Shown here one piece after another: positions 39,958 through 49,549 of a stretch of DNA of 64,000 bases. The number at the start of each line of letters is the position of its first letter. Position 1 is the stretch's first letter. A program made the translations under genes and the position numbers. The notes below the pieces were generated by a model, which was not told the DNA's origin, did not search any database, and was given only the letters and a program-made list of their open reading frames with translations. This DNA is from an uncultured Clostridia bacterium (lineage in GTDB: Bacteria; Bacillota; Clostridia; TANB77; CAG-508), in NCBI GenBank assembly GCA_948630815.1, contig CAPIEU010000003.1, positions 82,565 to 146,564 of the forward strand, given 5' to 3'.

Positions 39958-41178
39958 TTATTCTCCTTTTTCTTCTCTAAGGTTAATCATATCTTTAACT
40001 TTCATTTCTCCTGCTCTTGTAATTTTTTCATATCCATATTTTTTCTTTAAATCATCCATTACTTTATCTAGTTTTTCTTGTTTTTTGTTATTGTTCGTAT
40101 CAAATAATGATATTTGTACTTCATTCTCACTAATAAGTTTATCTACTCTTATTCCAATTAAACGTACTCCTCTATTTTTATGTAACTCTTCTAATAAGTA
40201 TTTTGCTGTTTCATATATTTCTTTTGTTACATTAGTTGGTTTGTCTAATTTCCTTTGATGTGAAAAATTTGCAAAATCTTTTGTTCTTATTTGAACATTA
40301 ACTACACTTGCTAATAGATCATATTTTCTTAATCTAAATCCCACTTGTTCTGTTAATGCAAGTAATATCTCATTTAGTTTATTAATATTATATACGTCTT
40401 GTGGCAATGTAATAGAGTTTCCTATCCCCTTTGGTATTTCTTGTTCATAGGTAACTTCACTTTCATCGACTCCATTTGCATATTCCCACATTATTCTTCC
40501 GTGTTTACCAAATTTTTTTATTAATATATTTTTATCATATTTTGCAATATCTCCTATTGTTTTTATTCCAATTTGATTTAATTTACCTATGCTTTTTTTA
40601 CCAACCATAAATAAATCTTGTGCTGGTAGCTTCCACATTTTATCTTCTAGCTCATTCTTAAATAAAGTATGAACTTTATCTGGTTTTTCAAAATCTGATG
40701 CCATTTTCGCAAGCAATTTGTTGTTTGATACACCTACATTTACAGTAAATCCTAATTCTTCTTTCACTCTTTTTTTTATCTCATATGCTTTATCTATTAA
40801 TTTTTCATCTTTTCTTAAAAAAGAGGTTAAATCCATAAAACATTCATCTATTGAAAAACGTTCTATTTTATCTGTATATTCCAATAATAAATTATATAAT
40901 TCATTAGAATGCTTTTTATAGTTATCGAAATTCCCTTGAAATACTTGAACATCAGGACATTTCTTTCTTGCTTGATAAATAGGTTCTCCTGTTCGTATTC
41001 CAAATTCTTTTGCTTTCATACTTTTAGCAAGTACCACTCCGTGCCTTGTTGCTTCATCTCCACCTATTATAGCCGGAATTGTTCTTATATCTATTTCTTC
41101 TCCTAAACTTAATCTCTCAATAGCTGTCCATGATAAAAAAGCATTGTTTACATCTACATGTAAAATTTGTCTTTCCAT
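39958..41178 (-). CDS. dinB: DNA polymerase IV (Y-family)
   Basis: Translesion polymerase. The start is set at ATG 41178 (product MERQILHVDVNNAFLSW); the frame is open to 41205. Motifs: HVDVNNAFLSW with the metal aspartate, SIDECFMDLTSF with the catalytic Asp-Glu, VGVSNNKLLAKMAS, then helix-hairpin-helix and little-finger domains. The YSSR of bacterial DinB is replaced around GEPIYQARKKCPD. About 406 aa. No SOS box was identified with confidence. Confidence 0.93.
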   Translation of the reverse strand: MERQILHVDVNNAFLSWTAIERLSLGEEIDIRTIPAIIGGDEATRHGVVLAKSMKAKEFGIRTGEPIYQARKKCPDVQVFQGNFDNYKKHSNELYNLLLEYTDKIERFSIDECFMDLTSFLRKDEKLIDKAYEIKKRVKEELGFTVNVGVSNNKLLAKMASDFEKPDKVHTLFKNELEDKMWKLPAQDLFMVGKKSIGKLNQIGIKTIGDIAKYDKNILIKKFGKHGRIMWEYANGVDESEVTYEQEIPKGIGNSITLPQDVYNINKLNEILLALTEQVGFRLRKYDLLASVVNVQIRTKDFANFSHQRKLDKPTNVTKEIYETAKYLLEELHKNRGVRLIGIRVDKLISENEVQISLFDTNNNKKQEKLDKVMDDLKKKYGYEKITRAGEMKVKDMINLREEKGE

Positions 41179-41218
41179 ATTATCACCATTTTTATTATAG
41201 AACATATGTTTTTAGGTG

Positions 41219-44029
41219 TCAAGTATTTGTAGTCAATTCTTTTATTTTCTCTTGATACATTTTCATAAGTTCTGCTACACAGTCACTTTCTGTCATGTTT
41301 TTCCAATCAAAACCATAGGCTTCCATTACAGCTTTGTCGTTTTCTTGATGTGCTTTTCTTAATTCTTTTGGCATTGTTAGCTCATCGTATAAATCTGCTA
41401 AACTACTATTAGGATATAATGCTCTTGCAGCAAGTATTCCTTTTGCCATCTTTTCTATCTTTTCTTTTTGTTCTTTTGTTGGATTACACCATATAAAATT
41501 ATTATATACAATCTCTTTTGAATATCTATAATCACTTTTTAATCTTCCTGCCACTACTCGCATCCAAGCCATATGTACATTTGAGGTTAATATGCCAAAA
41601 TGATATAATGTTGCATTTGGTACTATTTGAACAGCATCTGAAGATATAATACTTGAATTCATAAAACCAATAGGTACATATCTTCTTCTTTCAGATGATA
41701 CTCTAGGAATTATTAAATAATCAACATTATCAGGTTGTGTAATTTGTGCAAAGCAATGTGGAACTTTAGCATATCCATTTGTTGTTTTTGCTTTTGAATT
41801 TTCTCTAAATTCTTTAACTTTCTGTATTCTTTCGTATAAAATTTTACTATTTTTAATTTCTGTAGGAGAAGCATTTTTTGCCCAAATACAATATCTTTCT
41901 TTATTATTTATAAATTCTTCTGCTCCAATATAAAGATGTATCCATTTACTTATTTCTGGTTCTTTTAATAATAATTCTTCTTTTTCTTCTTTTGTTAAAA
42001 CAAAATACCCTCCGTCTCTTGGTTGATTTCCAAAATTCATTTTAGGAACATTACACAAAGCCTCTTTTTGGGAAACAACAAAACTAGTATTAATTGGTAA
42101 AAGATAAGCATTTATAAACTTTGTTATGATAAATTTATCTTTATCTTTTCCTAAATTTGAAAGAAATAGCTTTTTATTTGTTTTATTAATTTGTGAAAAA
42201 CCAATAATCACACAAAAAACAGCTGCTTTCTTATTCGATTCACTATTCCATTTAAAAGTTTGATAAGCAAAATTAATTTTTAAATTTAATTCATTTAGTA
42301 AAATATTCCATAATATTGGAACTTGTGAACCTTGACAAATTGAATTTGTTGAAACAAAACCAACTTCTATACTTGTTCCATTAATATATACTCCTGCTTT
42401 TTTATACCAACCAGAAACATAGTCTAAATCTTGAACATCTTTTATATTTCCAAAAATTTCTTCTATTTCTCTTTTTTGTTCACATCCTTGTTTCATTAAT
42501 CTTGCCCCTACAAAAGGTGGATTTCCCATTATATAGTTTAATTCTTCTTTTGGTACTACTTCTTGCCAGTCTATTCTTAAAGCATTTGCCTCTATTATGT
42601 TTGCATATGTTTTTAATGGTAAAAAATCTAGGTTTATATGTAATAGTTTCTCTGTTTCTTTCATCATTTGGCTTTCTGCTATCCATAATGCAGTTTTTGC
42701 AACTGTTACTGCAAAATCGTTTATTTCTATTCCGTAAAATTGACCTATTGATACTTGTATTGGCGATATGTTTTCTTCTCCTATTCCTATTTGTCCTTTA
42801 TTTAGGGTTTCTATTACTTCATTTTCTAATTTTCTTAATGATATATATGTCTCTGTTAAAAAGTTCCCACTTCCACACGCTGGGTCTAGGAATTTTAAGT
42901 TTGCTATTTTTTGTTGAAACTCACTAAGCTTTTTCTTTTTTGTTTTTATTACTGTTATTTCCTTTATTTCTTCTAGTTCTTCCTTTAATTCATCCAAAAA
43001 TAATGGGTCTATTACTTTATGTATGTTTTCTATTGAGGTATAGTGCATTCCTTCACTTCGCCTTGTTTCTGGGTTTAAGGTACTTTCAAATAGCGCTCCA
43101 AATATGGTTGGACTTATCTCACTCCAATCAAAATTTTGGCTTGCTTTTGTTAATAATAGTTCTTTTACTTTTTCATTTAACATTGGTATTTCTATATTTT
43201 CCTCTGCAAACAACCCTCCATTTACATATGGAAACTGGGCTAAATCTTCTGTTAGGTATGAACCTCTTTCTTCTACTTTTGTATCTAATATTTTAAATAG
43301 CTTTATTAAAGCTTCTCTTAAATACTTTGCTTCAAATTCCTTTAAATAATCATGGAACATATTGTGTTTTCCAAATATTCCTGCATCTTCTGCATATAAG
43401 CAAAATACTAACCTTACACATAACATATTTAAACTTTTTAAGGAATTTTTATTGTTAGGGTCTTTATATAATGGCAATATTTCTTCATATAGTTTTCCTA
43501 CTAATTCCCCTGCTTGTATTGATACTTCCATCTCTTTTTTTAGGTTTTCACTTTTACTATCTACTATAAATTGTAACCTATAATATTCTTTTTCTAAGTC
43601 TTTTAACAATATTTCTTCTGGCTCTCCATTTGGGTTTTCCATATTATATATTAAAAATGATTTAAAATTACAAGTTATTACATATTTTGGATGCTTTGAA
43701 AGTGGTAGTTCTGTAATGTATTTTTTAGCTTGTTGAAATGGAGTAAGTAAGTTTCCATCTGCTTGTCTTATTCCTTTTTTCAAATCTTTATCTATACTTT
43801 TTTGTTCTATTAATATTTTTGTACTTGGTATATATCCGTCTATAAATCCTGTACTTTTATCTATATGTACTTGGTCTTCAAATTCTATAAATTCTGTTGG
43901 TTTTTCTATTCCCAATACTTCATTTAATAATTGTAGCCAAAATTTTTGGCTTTCTCCTTTTTCATATCCTTTATCTTTCCAATATTCTACAAATTCTTTT
44001 GCTCTTTTTTGTTGTTCATTTATTTTCAT
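41219..44029 (-). CDS. Type II restriction-modification enzyme, MmeI-like
   Basis: Single-chain restriction-methylation protein. The N-terminus has a PD-(D/E)XK-like nuclease (GFIDGYIPSTKILIEQKSID), a helical connector, an N6-adenine methyltransferase with motif I LDPACGSGNFLTETY and motif IV NPPF, and a C-terminal target-recognition part with QPRDGGYFVLTKEE and IPRVSSERRRYVP. The order matches MmeI/type IIL enzymes. The start is set at ATG 44029 (MKINEQQKRAKEF); the frame extends to 44086. About 936 aa. Alone, with no separate methylase or specificity gene. Confidence 0.88.
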   Translation of the reverse strand: MKINEQQKRAKEFVEYWKDKGYEKGESQKFWLQLLNEVLGIEKPTEFIEFEDQVHIDKSTGFIDGYIPSTKILIEQKSIDKDLKKGIRQADGNLLTPFQQAKKYITELPLSKHPKYVITCNFKSFLIYNMENPNGEPEEILLKDLEKEYYRLQFIVDSKSENLKKEMEVSIQAGELVGKLYEEILPLYKDPNNKNSLKSLNMLCVRLVFCLYAEDAGIFGKHNMFHDYLKEFEAKYLREALIKLFKILDTKVEERGSYLTEDLAQFPYVNGGLFAEENIEIPMLNEKVKELLLTKASQNFDWSEISPTIFGALFESTLNPETRRSEGMHYTSIENIHKVIDPLFLDELKEELEEIKEITVIKTKKKKLSEFQQKIANLKFLDPACGSGNFLTETYISLRKLENEVIETLNKGQIGIGEENISPIQVSIGQFYGIEINDFAVTVAKTALWIAESQMMKETEKLLHINLDFLPLKTYANIIEANALRIDWQEVVPKEELNYIMGNPPFVGARLMKQGCEQKREIEEIFGNIKDVQDLDYVSGWYKKAGVYINGTSIEVGFVSTNSICQGSQVPILWNILLNELNLKINFAYQTFKWNSESNKKAAVFCVIIGFSQINKTNKKLFLSNLGKDKDKFIITKFINAYLLPINTSFVVSQKEALCNVPKMNFGNQPRDGGYFVLTKEEKEELLLKEPEISKWIHLYIGAEEFINNKERYCIWAKNASPTEIKNSKILYERIQKVKEFRENSKAKTTNGYAKVPHCFAQITQPDNVDYLIIPRVSSERRRYVPIGFMNSSIISSDAVQIVPNATLYHFGILTSNVHMAWMRVVAGRLKSDYRYSKEIVYNNFIWCNPTKEQKEKIEKMAKGILAARALYPNSSLADLYDELTMPKELRKAHQENDKAVMEAYGFDWKNMTESDCVAELMKMYQEKIKELTTNT

Positions 44030-44158
44030 GTTTAATACCATTCCTTTCGCAAGGCATAACTCGGTTAGAAAAGAATTATTTTTCAACCTTTTTTCTTTTG
44101 CCTATGATTATATCATATTAATATAATTTTGTGTTACATATTAATATTTTAATTTATT

Positions 44159-44186
44159 GGGCAGACTAAAGTCGCTCGCCCCTACA
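44159..44186. repeat. REP-like palindrome, AAAGTCGC core
   Basis: GGGCAGACTAAAGTCGCTCG then CCCCTACA, in the gap between the restriction enzyme and mgtA. The remainder of this 350-base divergent gap is AT-rich, without genes. Confidence 0.75.
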
Positions 44187-44384
44187 TCATTATATTATTC
44201 ATTATTACTATATTCCTTTTTTCTCTTTTACCTATGATTATATCATACTTATTTTTTCTTACTAAAATATTACAAATGTGGTTTTTGCCTTTCTCTTCCA
44301 TAAAGTAATATATTTGTTTTGAAAAGTATATTTTTCTTTAATTTGTGTCATACTGTAAAAAAAGAATTTTAGAGGTGACGATAT

Positions 44385-47007
44385 TTGAACACAAATTCAA
44401 AATTAGAAGAATTTAATTTAGAAGAAAAATATGGTCTTGAAACCATTTTGCCATGTGATGAATTTTTATCAAAAATGAATTTTTTAAAAAGTGGTTTAAC
44501 TACTGATTATGCTAAAAGTTCTCTTCATAAAAATGGTCCAAATGAACTAAAAAGTGCAAAAGAAAAGAAATGGTATAATTATTTTTTTGATAGTCTTTTT
44601 ACTCCTTTTAACATTATTCTTTTAGGAATTATGCTTGTATTATTCTATACAGATGTAATTCTACAAGAACAAGCAAATTATTCTAATATTATAGTCATTC
44701 TTGTTTTAGTAAGTGCTTCTACTTTACTTGAATTTTCGCAAGAATATCGTTCTAATAAAGCAGCATCCAAGCTAAAAAGTTTAGTTGCAACTACAACCAC
44801 TGTTATAAGAGATAATGTTACAGCAAAAATTCCAGTAAAAGATGTTACATTAGGTGATGTAATAATACTTTCTGCTGGTGATCTAATTCCTGCTGATTTA
44901 AGAATTATAGAAGCTAAAGATTTATATGTTAGTCAATCCTCTCTTACTGGTGAATCTGATGCTGTAAAAAAATTGGTAAACACTGAACTAAAATCTATTA
45001 AAGATATAGAAAATATTACAGATTTAGATAATATATGTTTTATGGGTACAAATGTTATAAGTGGTAGTGCTAAAGGAATTGTTATAAAAACTGCAAAAGA
45101 CACTTACTTTGGTAAAATTGCAAAAAACATTACAACAGGTAAGCCAAAAACTGCTTTTCAAAAAGGTCTAGAGAATGTTAGTAAATTATTAGTTAGATTT
45201 ATGTTAGTTATGATTCCTATAACATTCCTTATAAATGTATGGAAACATGATGTATTAATAGCTTTTACTTTCTCTGTTGCAATTGCAATTGGTATTACAC
45301 CATTATTACTTCCAGTTATCCTTTCTTCAACACTTGCAAAAGGTGCAATTAGAATGTCTAAAAAGAAAACCATTGTAAAAAAATTAGATTCTATTCAAAG
45401 TTTTGGAGCTATGAATATATTATGTACGGATAAAACTGGAACTCTTACAGAGGATAAAATAGTACTTGAAAAATACTTAGATGTAAAAGGAAATGAATCC
45501 TATGGTGTTTTGAAACATGCTTTTTTAAATGCTTATTTTCAAACTGGTTTAAAAGGTAATATAGATGAAGCGATTATAAAAAGAGCTCTTGAAAATGATA
45601 TGGGAAATATGTTAGAAAACTATAAAAAAATAGATGAAATTCCTTTTGATTTTTCAAGAAGACGTCTTTCAGTTGTTGTTTCAAAGGGTGAAAAAACTCA
45701 GCTTATTACTAAAGGGGCTGTTGAAGAAATTTTAAGTATTTGCACTATGATTAATTTAGATGGTGAAGTTTCTAAAATTACAAATGAAATTAAAGACAAT
45801 ATTAGAAGTATTACTAAGAATATGAATAAAGATGGTCTAAGAGTAATTGCAGTATGTCAAAAAAATGATATAGCTGGAATTACTGATTTTGGAGTTAAAG
45901 ATGAAGCAAAAATGGTTCTAATGGGATTTATTGGATTTTTAGATCCCCCTAAAGAAAGTGCAAAAGAAGCCATTGATAGATTAAATAATAAAGGGGTTCG
46001 TGTTATTGTTTTAACTGGTGATAATGCTGAAGTTACTAGATGTATTTGTGAAAAAGTAAATATAAATTCACGGAAAAATTGTTTTAGGTAGTGATATTGA
46101 TAAACTTCAGGATAGTGCTGTTTTAAGGCTTCTTAAAAATACCAACATATTTGCTAAACTTTCTCCTATACAAAAAGCCAGAATTATAAGATTGCTTAAA
46201 GAAACTGGTAATGTGGTTGGTTATATGGGTGATGGTATAAATGATAGCCCATCTCTTACTAATGCTGATGTTGGAATAAGTGTTGATACTGCTGTAGATA
46301 TTGCAAAAGAAACCTCAGATGTAATTTTGCTTGAAAAAGATTTAAATGTATTATTAGATGGTGCCTTAGAAGGTAGACGTACTTTTTCAAATCTTTTAAA
46401 ATATATTAAAATGGCTGTTAGTTTTAATTTTGGTGAAGTATTATCTGTACTAATTGCAAGTATATTGCTTCCATTTCTTCCTATAACACCTATACAACTT
46501 TTAGTACAAAGTTTACTTTATGATTTAGGTCAATTATCATTACCATTTGATAATGTAGATAATGAATATTTAGAAAAACCACGAAAATGGGATTTAAAAA
46601 GTTTATTACATTTTATGCTATTTATGGGACCAACTAGCTCAATTTTCGATTTAATGGTATTTGCTAGTTTATGGTTTGGATTTAATTTAAGATTGCCAGA
46701 TGCTGCACTATTTCAAACTATTTGGTTTTCATATGGGGTTGTTTCAAATTTAATTGGATTACACATTATAAGAACAGCAAAAACTCCATTTATAAAAAGC
46801 AATGCTGCAAAACCTGTATATATAACCTCAATACTTTTAAGTATAATAGCTCTAATTGTTCCTTTTACAATTTTTGGTAAATGGATAGGACTTGTAAACT
46901 TTTCTCCAATTTATTTGATTGTAATTATTGGTTTTCCTATTTTATATTGCTTTATTGCAAGTATTGTTAAAAAATTATATATTAAAAGATATGGTGAATG
47001 GATTTAG
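44385..47007 (+). CDS. mgtA: P3-type magnesium-transporting ATPase, with CGG frameshift
   Basis: Mg2+ importer of the MgtA/MgtB group, 873 aa after one +1 shift. Seen: N-terminal cation-ATPase domain, helices 1-2, actuator loop SSLTGESDAV, TM4, phosphorylation site CTDKTGTLTED, nucleotide domain, LTGDN, hinge GDGINDSPSLTNADVG, and six C-terminal helices with PITPIQLLVQSLLYDLGQ. The start is TTG at 44385 behind GAGGTGA. The break is at TCA CGG AAA (46071-46073), between LTGDN and the hinge. Skipping C gives NSGKIVLGSDIDKL, the expected linker. Unshifted translation would lack the hinge and last helices. No magnesium riboswitch was recognised in the leader. Confidence 0.93.
46071..46073 (+). 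other. +1 frameshift site, in-frame CGG (mgtA)
   Basis: TCA CGG AAA AAT TGT TTT AGG TAG in the zero frame; TCA GGA AAA ATT GTT TTA GGT AGT after skipping C. Confidence 0.93.
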
Positions 47008-47014
47008 ATTAGTT

Positions 47015-47041
47015 AGCAGACTAAAGTCGCCTGCCCCTACA
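47015..47041. repeat. REP-like palindrome, AAAGTCGC core
   Basis: AGCAGACTAAAGTCGCCTGC then CCCTACA, directly after mgtA; it may also act as its 3' hairpin. Confidence 0.75.
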
Positions 47042-47073
47042 CCCTTATACGAATGTAATATTTCATGAAATAG

Positions 47074-47218
47074 TGTTACAGTTCAGCCTTTAATTTATTC
47101 CTAACTAGTTCCACGTGAATGTAGTGCTTTTTATTTTTCGAAACCTGTGAGAAAAATAAAAATGCCCTACATCCAGCAAGATGGAATGGATTTTATAATA
47201 CATAGACTGAACATTAGC
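47074..47218. mobile_element. MITE family 1, about 145 bp, with 7-bp target duplication
   Basis: Inverted ends (TTACAGTTCAG and GACTGAACATTA) enclose a hairpin of AGTGCTTTTTATTTTTC and its complement. GAAATAG is directly repeated at 47067-47073 and 47219-47225. Noncoding. Confidence 0.75.
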
Positions 47219-47247
47219 GAAATAGCCTTAGATTTAACTTAACATAA

Positions 47248-47276
47248 TTGATTTATTTTTAATGTTATGTTATAAT
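47248..47276 (+). promoter_or_regulatory. Sigma-A promoter of the 47334 gene
   Basis: TTGATT (47248-47253), 17-base spacer, TATAAT (47271-47276). The leader is about 50 bases, with AAAGGA before the ATG. Confidence 0.8.
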
Positions 47277-47333
47277 GTATTTGTACCTATAAACCAAAGA
47301 GTTTAGTACTAATGTACAGAAAGGAATTTCATT

Positions 47334-47579
47334 ATGAGTACTGCTAACATTGTTTTTGTACTACGTAGCGACATTTATGATAAAAGCAACTCTAACGATA
47401 AAATGATTCTTCTTTCATATAATCTTACAAATAATGAACTTAGTACTTTACTAAATTTATTAAATAATGATTATTTTGAAGTTGAACCTAATACCCAAAT
47501 ATACTCTGTTGATAATCTTAATAGAGTTGCAGAAATCTATAATTCTTTGTTCGCACACGCAACAATCTCTGCTATGTAA
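47334..47579 (+). CDS. Hypothetical 81-aa protein
   Basis: No recognised family. A small soluble protein with a beta-rich start (IVFVLRSDIYD) and Asn/Leu-rich middle (SYNLTNNELSTLLNLLNND). AT-rich codons like the chromosome, but the architecture matches the other solitary small genes: consensus promoter with 17-base spacer, short leader, ribosome site, and a terminator starting at the stop codon. Confidence 0.65.
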   Translation: MSTANIVFVLRSDIYDKSNSNDKMILLSYNLTNNELSTLLNLLNNDYFEVEPNTQIYSVDNLNRVAEIYNSLFAHATISAM

Positions 47580-47596
47580 GTAGCAGAGATTGTATG
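47561..47596 (+). terminator. Terminator of the 47334 gene
   Basis: ACAATCTCTGCTATG / TAGCAGAGATTGT stem around the stop codon, then a T-rich tract. Confidence 0.75.
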
Positions 47597-47625
47597 TATT
47601 TTGCTAATATTCCATAATCTGTAAC

Positions 47626-48429
47626 CTATATCACAAAAGATAAAACTATTACTATAATTCCTACAATTACTCTATACATGGCAAATCCTTTAAAACTTCC
47701 TTTTTTTAGATATTCTAATAAAAATTTAATTACAAATATTCCAACTAAGAAACTTACTATTATTCCTATAAAAAATGGTATACTAAATACAAAATCTTTA
47801 AATTTATACAGTGTTGCAGCAAATACAATTGGTGTTGATAATAAAAATGAATATTTTGCTGCCCCCTCTCTATCTACTCCCATAAGTCTACCTGTAGTCA
47901 TTGTTACTCCCGAACGTGAAACTCCTGGTATAAATGCTAAACTTTGAGATAACCCTATTAAAAATGTTTGTTTTAAACTCATATGTTCATAATCTGTGTT
48001 TGATTTTCCATTTTTATCTACTATGTATAATATAACTCCCATAATAGCAAGTGCAATTCCTATAATAATTGGCTTTTCTAAAGCATCTCCTACAAAATGG
48101 TCTAACAAAAATCCTATTGCTCCACCAGGTATTGTAGCAAGTACTATGTACCAAAACATTCTTCCTTCTGTTGATTTCTCTTTTTTTACTACTTGATTAA
48201 ATCCACCTTTAATTAATGCTATCCAATCTTTAAAAAAGAATATTCCTATTGCTAGTAATGTTCCAAAGTGTAATGCAACATCAAAACCTTCAAATGCTGT
48301 TATAAACTCTTGTGATTTAGTCCAGCCAAAAAACCAAGGTATAATGTTTAAATGTGCTGAACTTGATATTGGTAAAAGTTCAGTAAGTCCTTGTACTATT
48401 CCCAAAATAATTGCTTGTAATATTGTCAT
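47626..48429 (-). CDS. uppP: Undecaprenyl-diphosphatase UppP (BacA)
   Basis: Membrane phosphatase that recycles undecaprenyl pyrophosphate for wall synthesis; overexpression gives bacitracin resistance. 267 aa, about eight helices. Active-site motifs: GLTELLPISSSAHL near residue 15 and PGVSRSGVTMTTGR near 165. Full length. It feeds the same lipid carrier used by the PBP and GT-C enzymes in this window. Confidence 0.96.
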   Translation of the reverse strand: MTILQAIILGIVQGLTELLPISSSAHLNIIPWFFGWTKSQEFITAFEGFDVALHFGTLLAIGIFFFKDWIALIKGGFNQVVKKEKSTEGRMFWYIVLATIPGGAIGFLLDHFVGDALEKPIIIGIALAIMGVILYIVDKNGKSNTDYEHMSLKQTFLIGLSQSLAFIPGVSRSGVTMTTGRLMGVDREGAAKYSFLLSTPIVFAATLYKFKDFVFSIPFFIGIIVSFLVGIFVIKFLLEYLKKGSFKGFAMYRVIVGIIVIVLSFVI

Positions 48430-48472
48430 TTTTATTTCTCTCCTTTTAATTTATTCTTTTGCAGTCCACTTC

Positions 48473-48572
48473 CAAGAAGTAATATAATTATTTTTCATAA
48501 ATTTCGACACTTGTCATAGCCTTTGAAGACGCTTTGTACTCCGCTTCTAAAAAATAATTATATTACTTCTTT
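48473..48572. repeat. Hairpin MITE, family 2
   Basis: Ends AAGAAGTAATATAATTATTT and AAATAATTATATTACTTCTT form a perfect stem around a GC-richer core; related in reverse orientation to the element at 32578. Confidence 0.75.
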
Positions 48573-48596
48573 CACACTAGGTCTTGCTATAGTATT

Positions 48597-49463
48597 TTAA
48601 TTTATTTCCTTAAACATATTAATTAAAGTTTCTTTCATAAACTCTGCTGATGTTACAGGAGATACTTTTCCTGGAAGTGATAATGCCCAGTTAAATTTTA
48701 TTTCTAATTCTTTTATAGCTACTCTATCTACCCCACCTGGATTTGATGCTAAATCTATTATTAATGCATCCTTTTTAACTTCATTTAACATTTCTCTATC
48801 TAATACTATAAATGGTATTGTGTTAATTATAATATCATATTTGTTTATTTTTTCTTTTAATTCAATTAAATTAATTGGTTCATATCCATATGCTTTAATC
48901 CATGCAAGGTCTGTTGTTTTTCTTGCTTCACATGCAACCTTAGCTCCTATTCCATCAAGCATTTTAGCTAGAACTTTTCCAATTCTACCAAATCCCATTA
49001 CTAAAACATTATTTCCATGTAAATTTTTAGGTGTTTCATTTATAGCAATTTGTAATGCTCCCTCTGCTGTTGATATTGCATTTAAAACAGCTAATTCTTC
49101 TCTTTTTACAATATCTAATATAGTTATATTTCTTTTGCTTGCTTTATCATATATTTCTTGTTTTATGCTACCTGCAATAAAAGTTTTTCTTTCTAGTGCA
49201 TTTAGTAATTCATCTATATTAACTTTATTATCGCTAAATGGTGTATTTATATATTCTTCATTACTTGCTAAAGGTAAAGGTCCAACTACTATATCTGCAT
49301 CTTTTATACATTCTTCTAAATTACTGCTCTTTTTATTTATCTCAGGACTTTTTTCTAAACCATATGTATTTACAAGATATCCTTCTTTTTCTAACATTCC
49401 TACTAATTTAATAATTCTCAAATCTCCACCAACTACTGCAATAGTTTTTATCAAATTAATCAC
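48597..49463 (-). CDS. dpsA: Dipicolinate synthase subunit A
   Basis: Makes dipicolinic acid, the spore-core calcium chelator, together with subunit B. 288 aa: N-terminal segment AVVGGDLRIIKLVGML, the middle DIVVGPLPLASN, and a Rossmann domain NVLVMGFGRIGKVLAKML. The C-terminus LPGKVSPVTSAEFMKETL is family-typical. Subunit B (dpaB) is not adjacent, although in most spore-formers the two are in one operon; it may be elsewhere or missing. This is the only sporulation gene in the window. Confidence 0.9.
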   Translation of the reverse strand: MINLIKTIAVVGGDLRIIKLVGMLEKEGYLVNTYGLEKSPEINKKSSNLEECIKDADIVVGPLPLASNEEYINTPFSDNKVNIDELLNALERKTFIAGSIKQEIYDKASKRNITILDIVKREELAVLNAISTAEGALQIAINETPKNLHGNNVLVMGFGRIGKVLAKMLDGIGAKVACEARKTTDLAWIKAYGYEPINLIELKEKINKYDIIINTIPFIVLDREMLNEVKKDALIIDLASNPGGVDRVAIKELEIKFNWALSLPGKVSPVTSAEFMKETLINMFKEIN

Positions 49464-49549
49464 TTTCCTTATAATATATTTAGGTTTTTGGTGGTTACCT
49501 ATAAACCATATAAATATTCTTTTTCTATTTTATGAAAGTAGTATTACTC

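Noticed and set aside
44187..44384. Magnesium riboswitch in the mgtA leader
   Set aside because: I could not recognise the M-box core or another known leader; the region is AT-rich without convincing structure.
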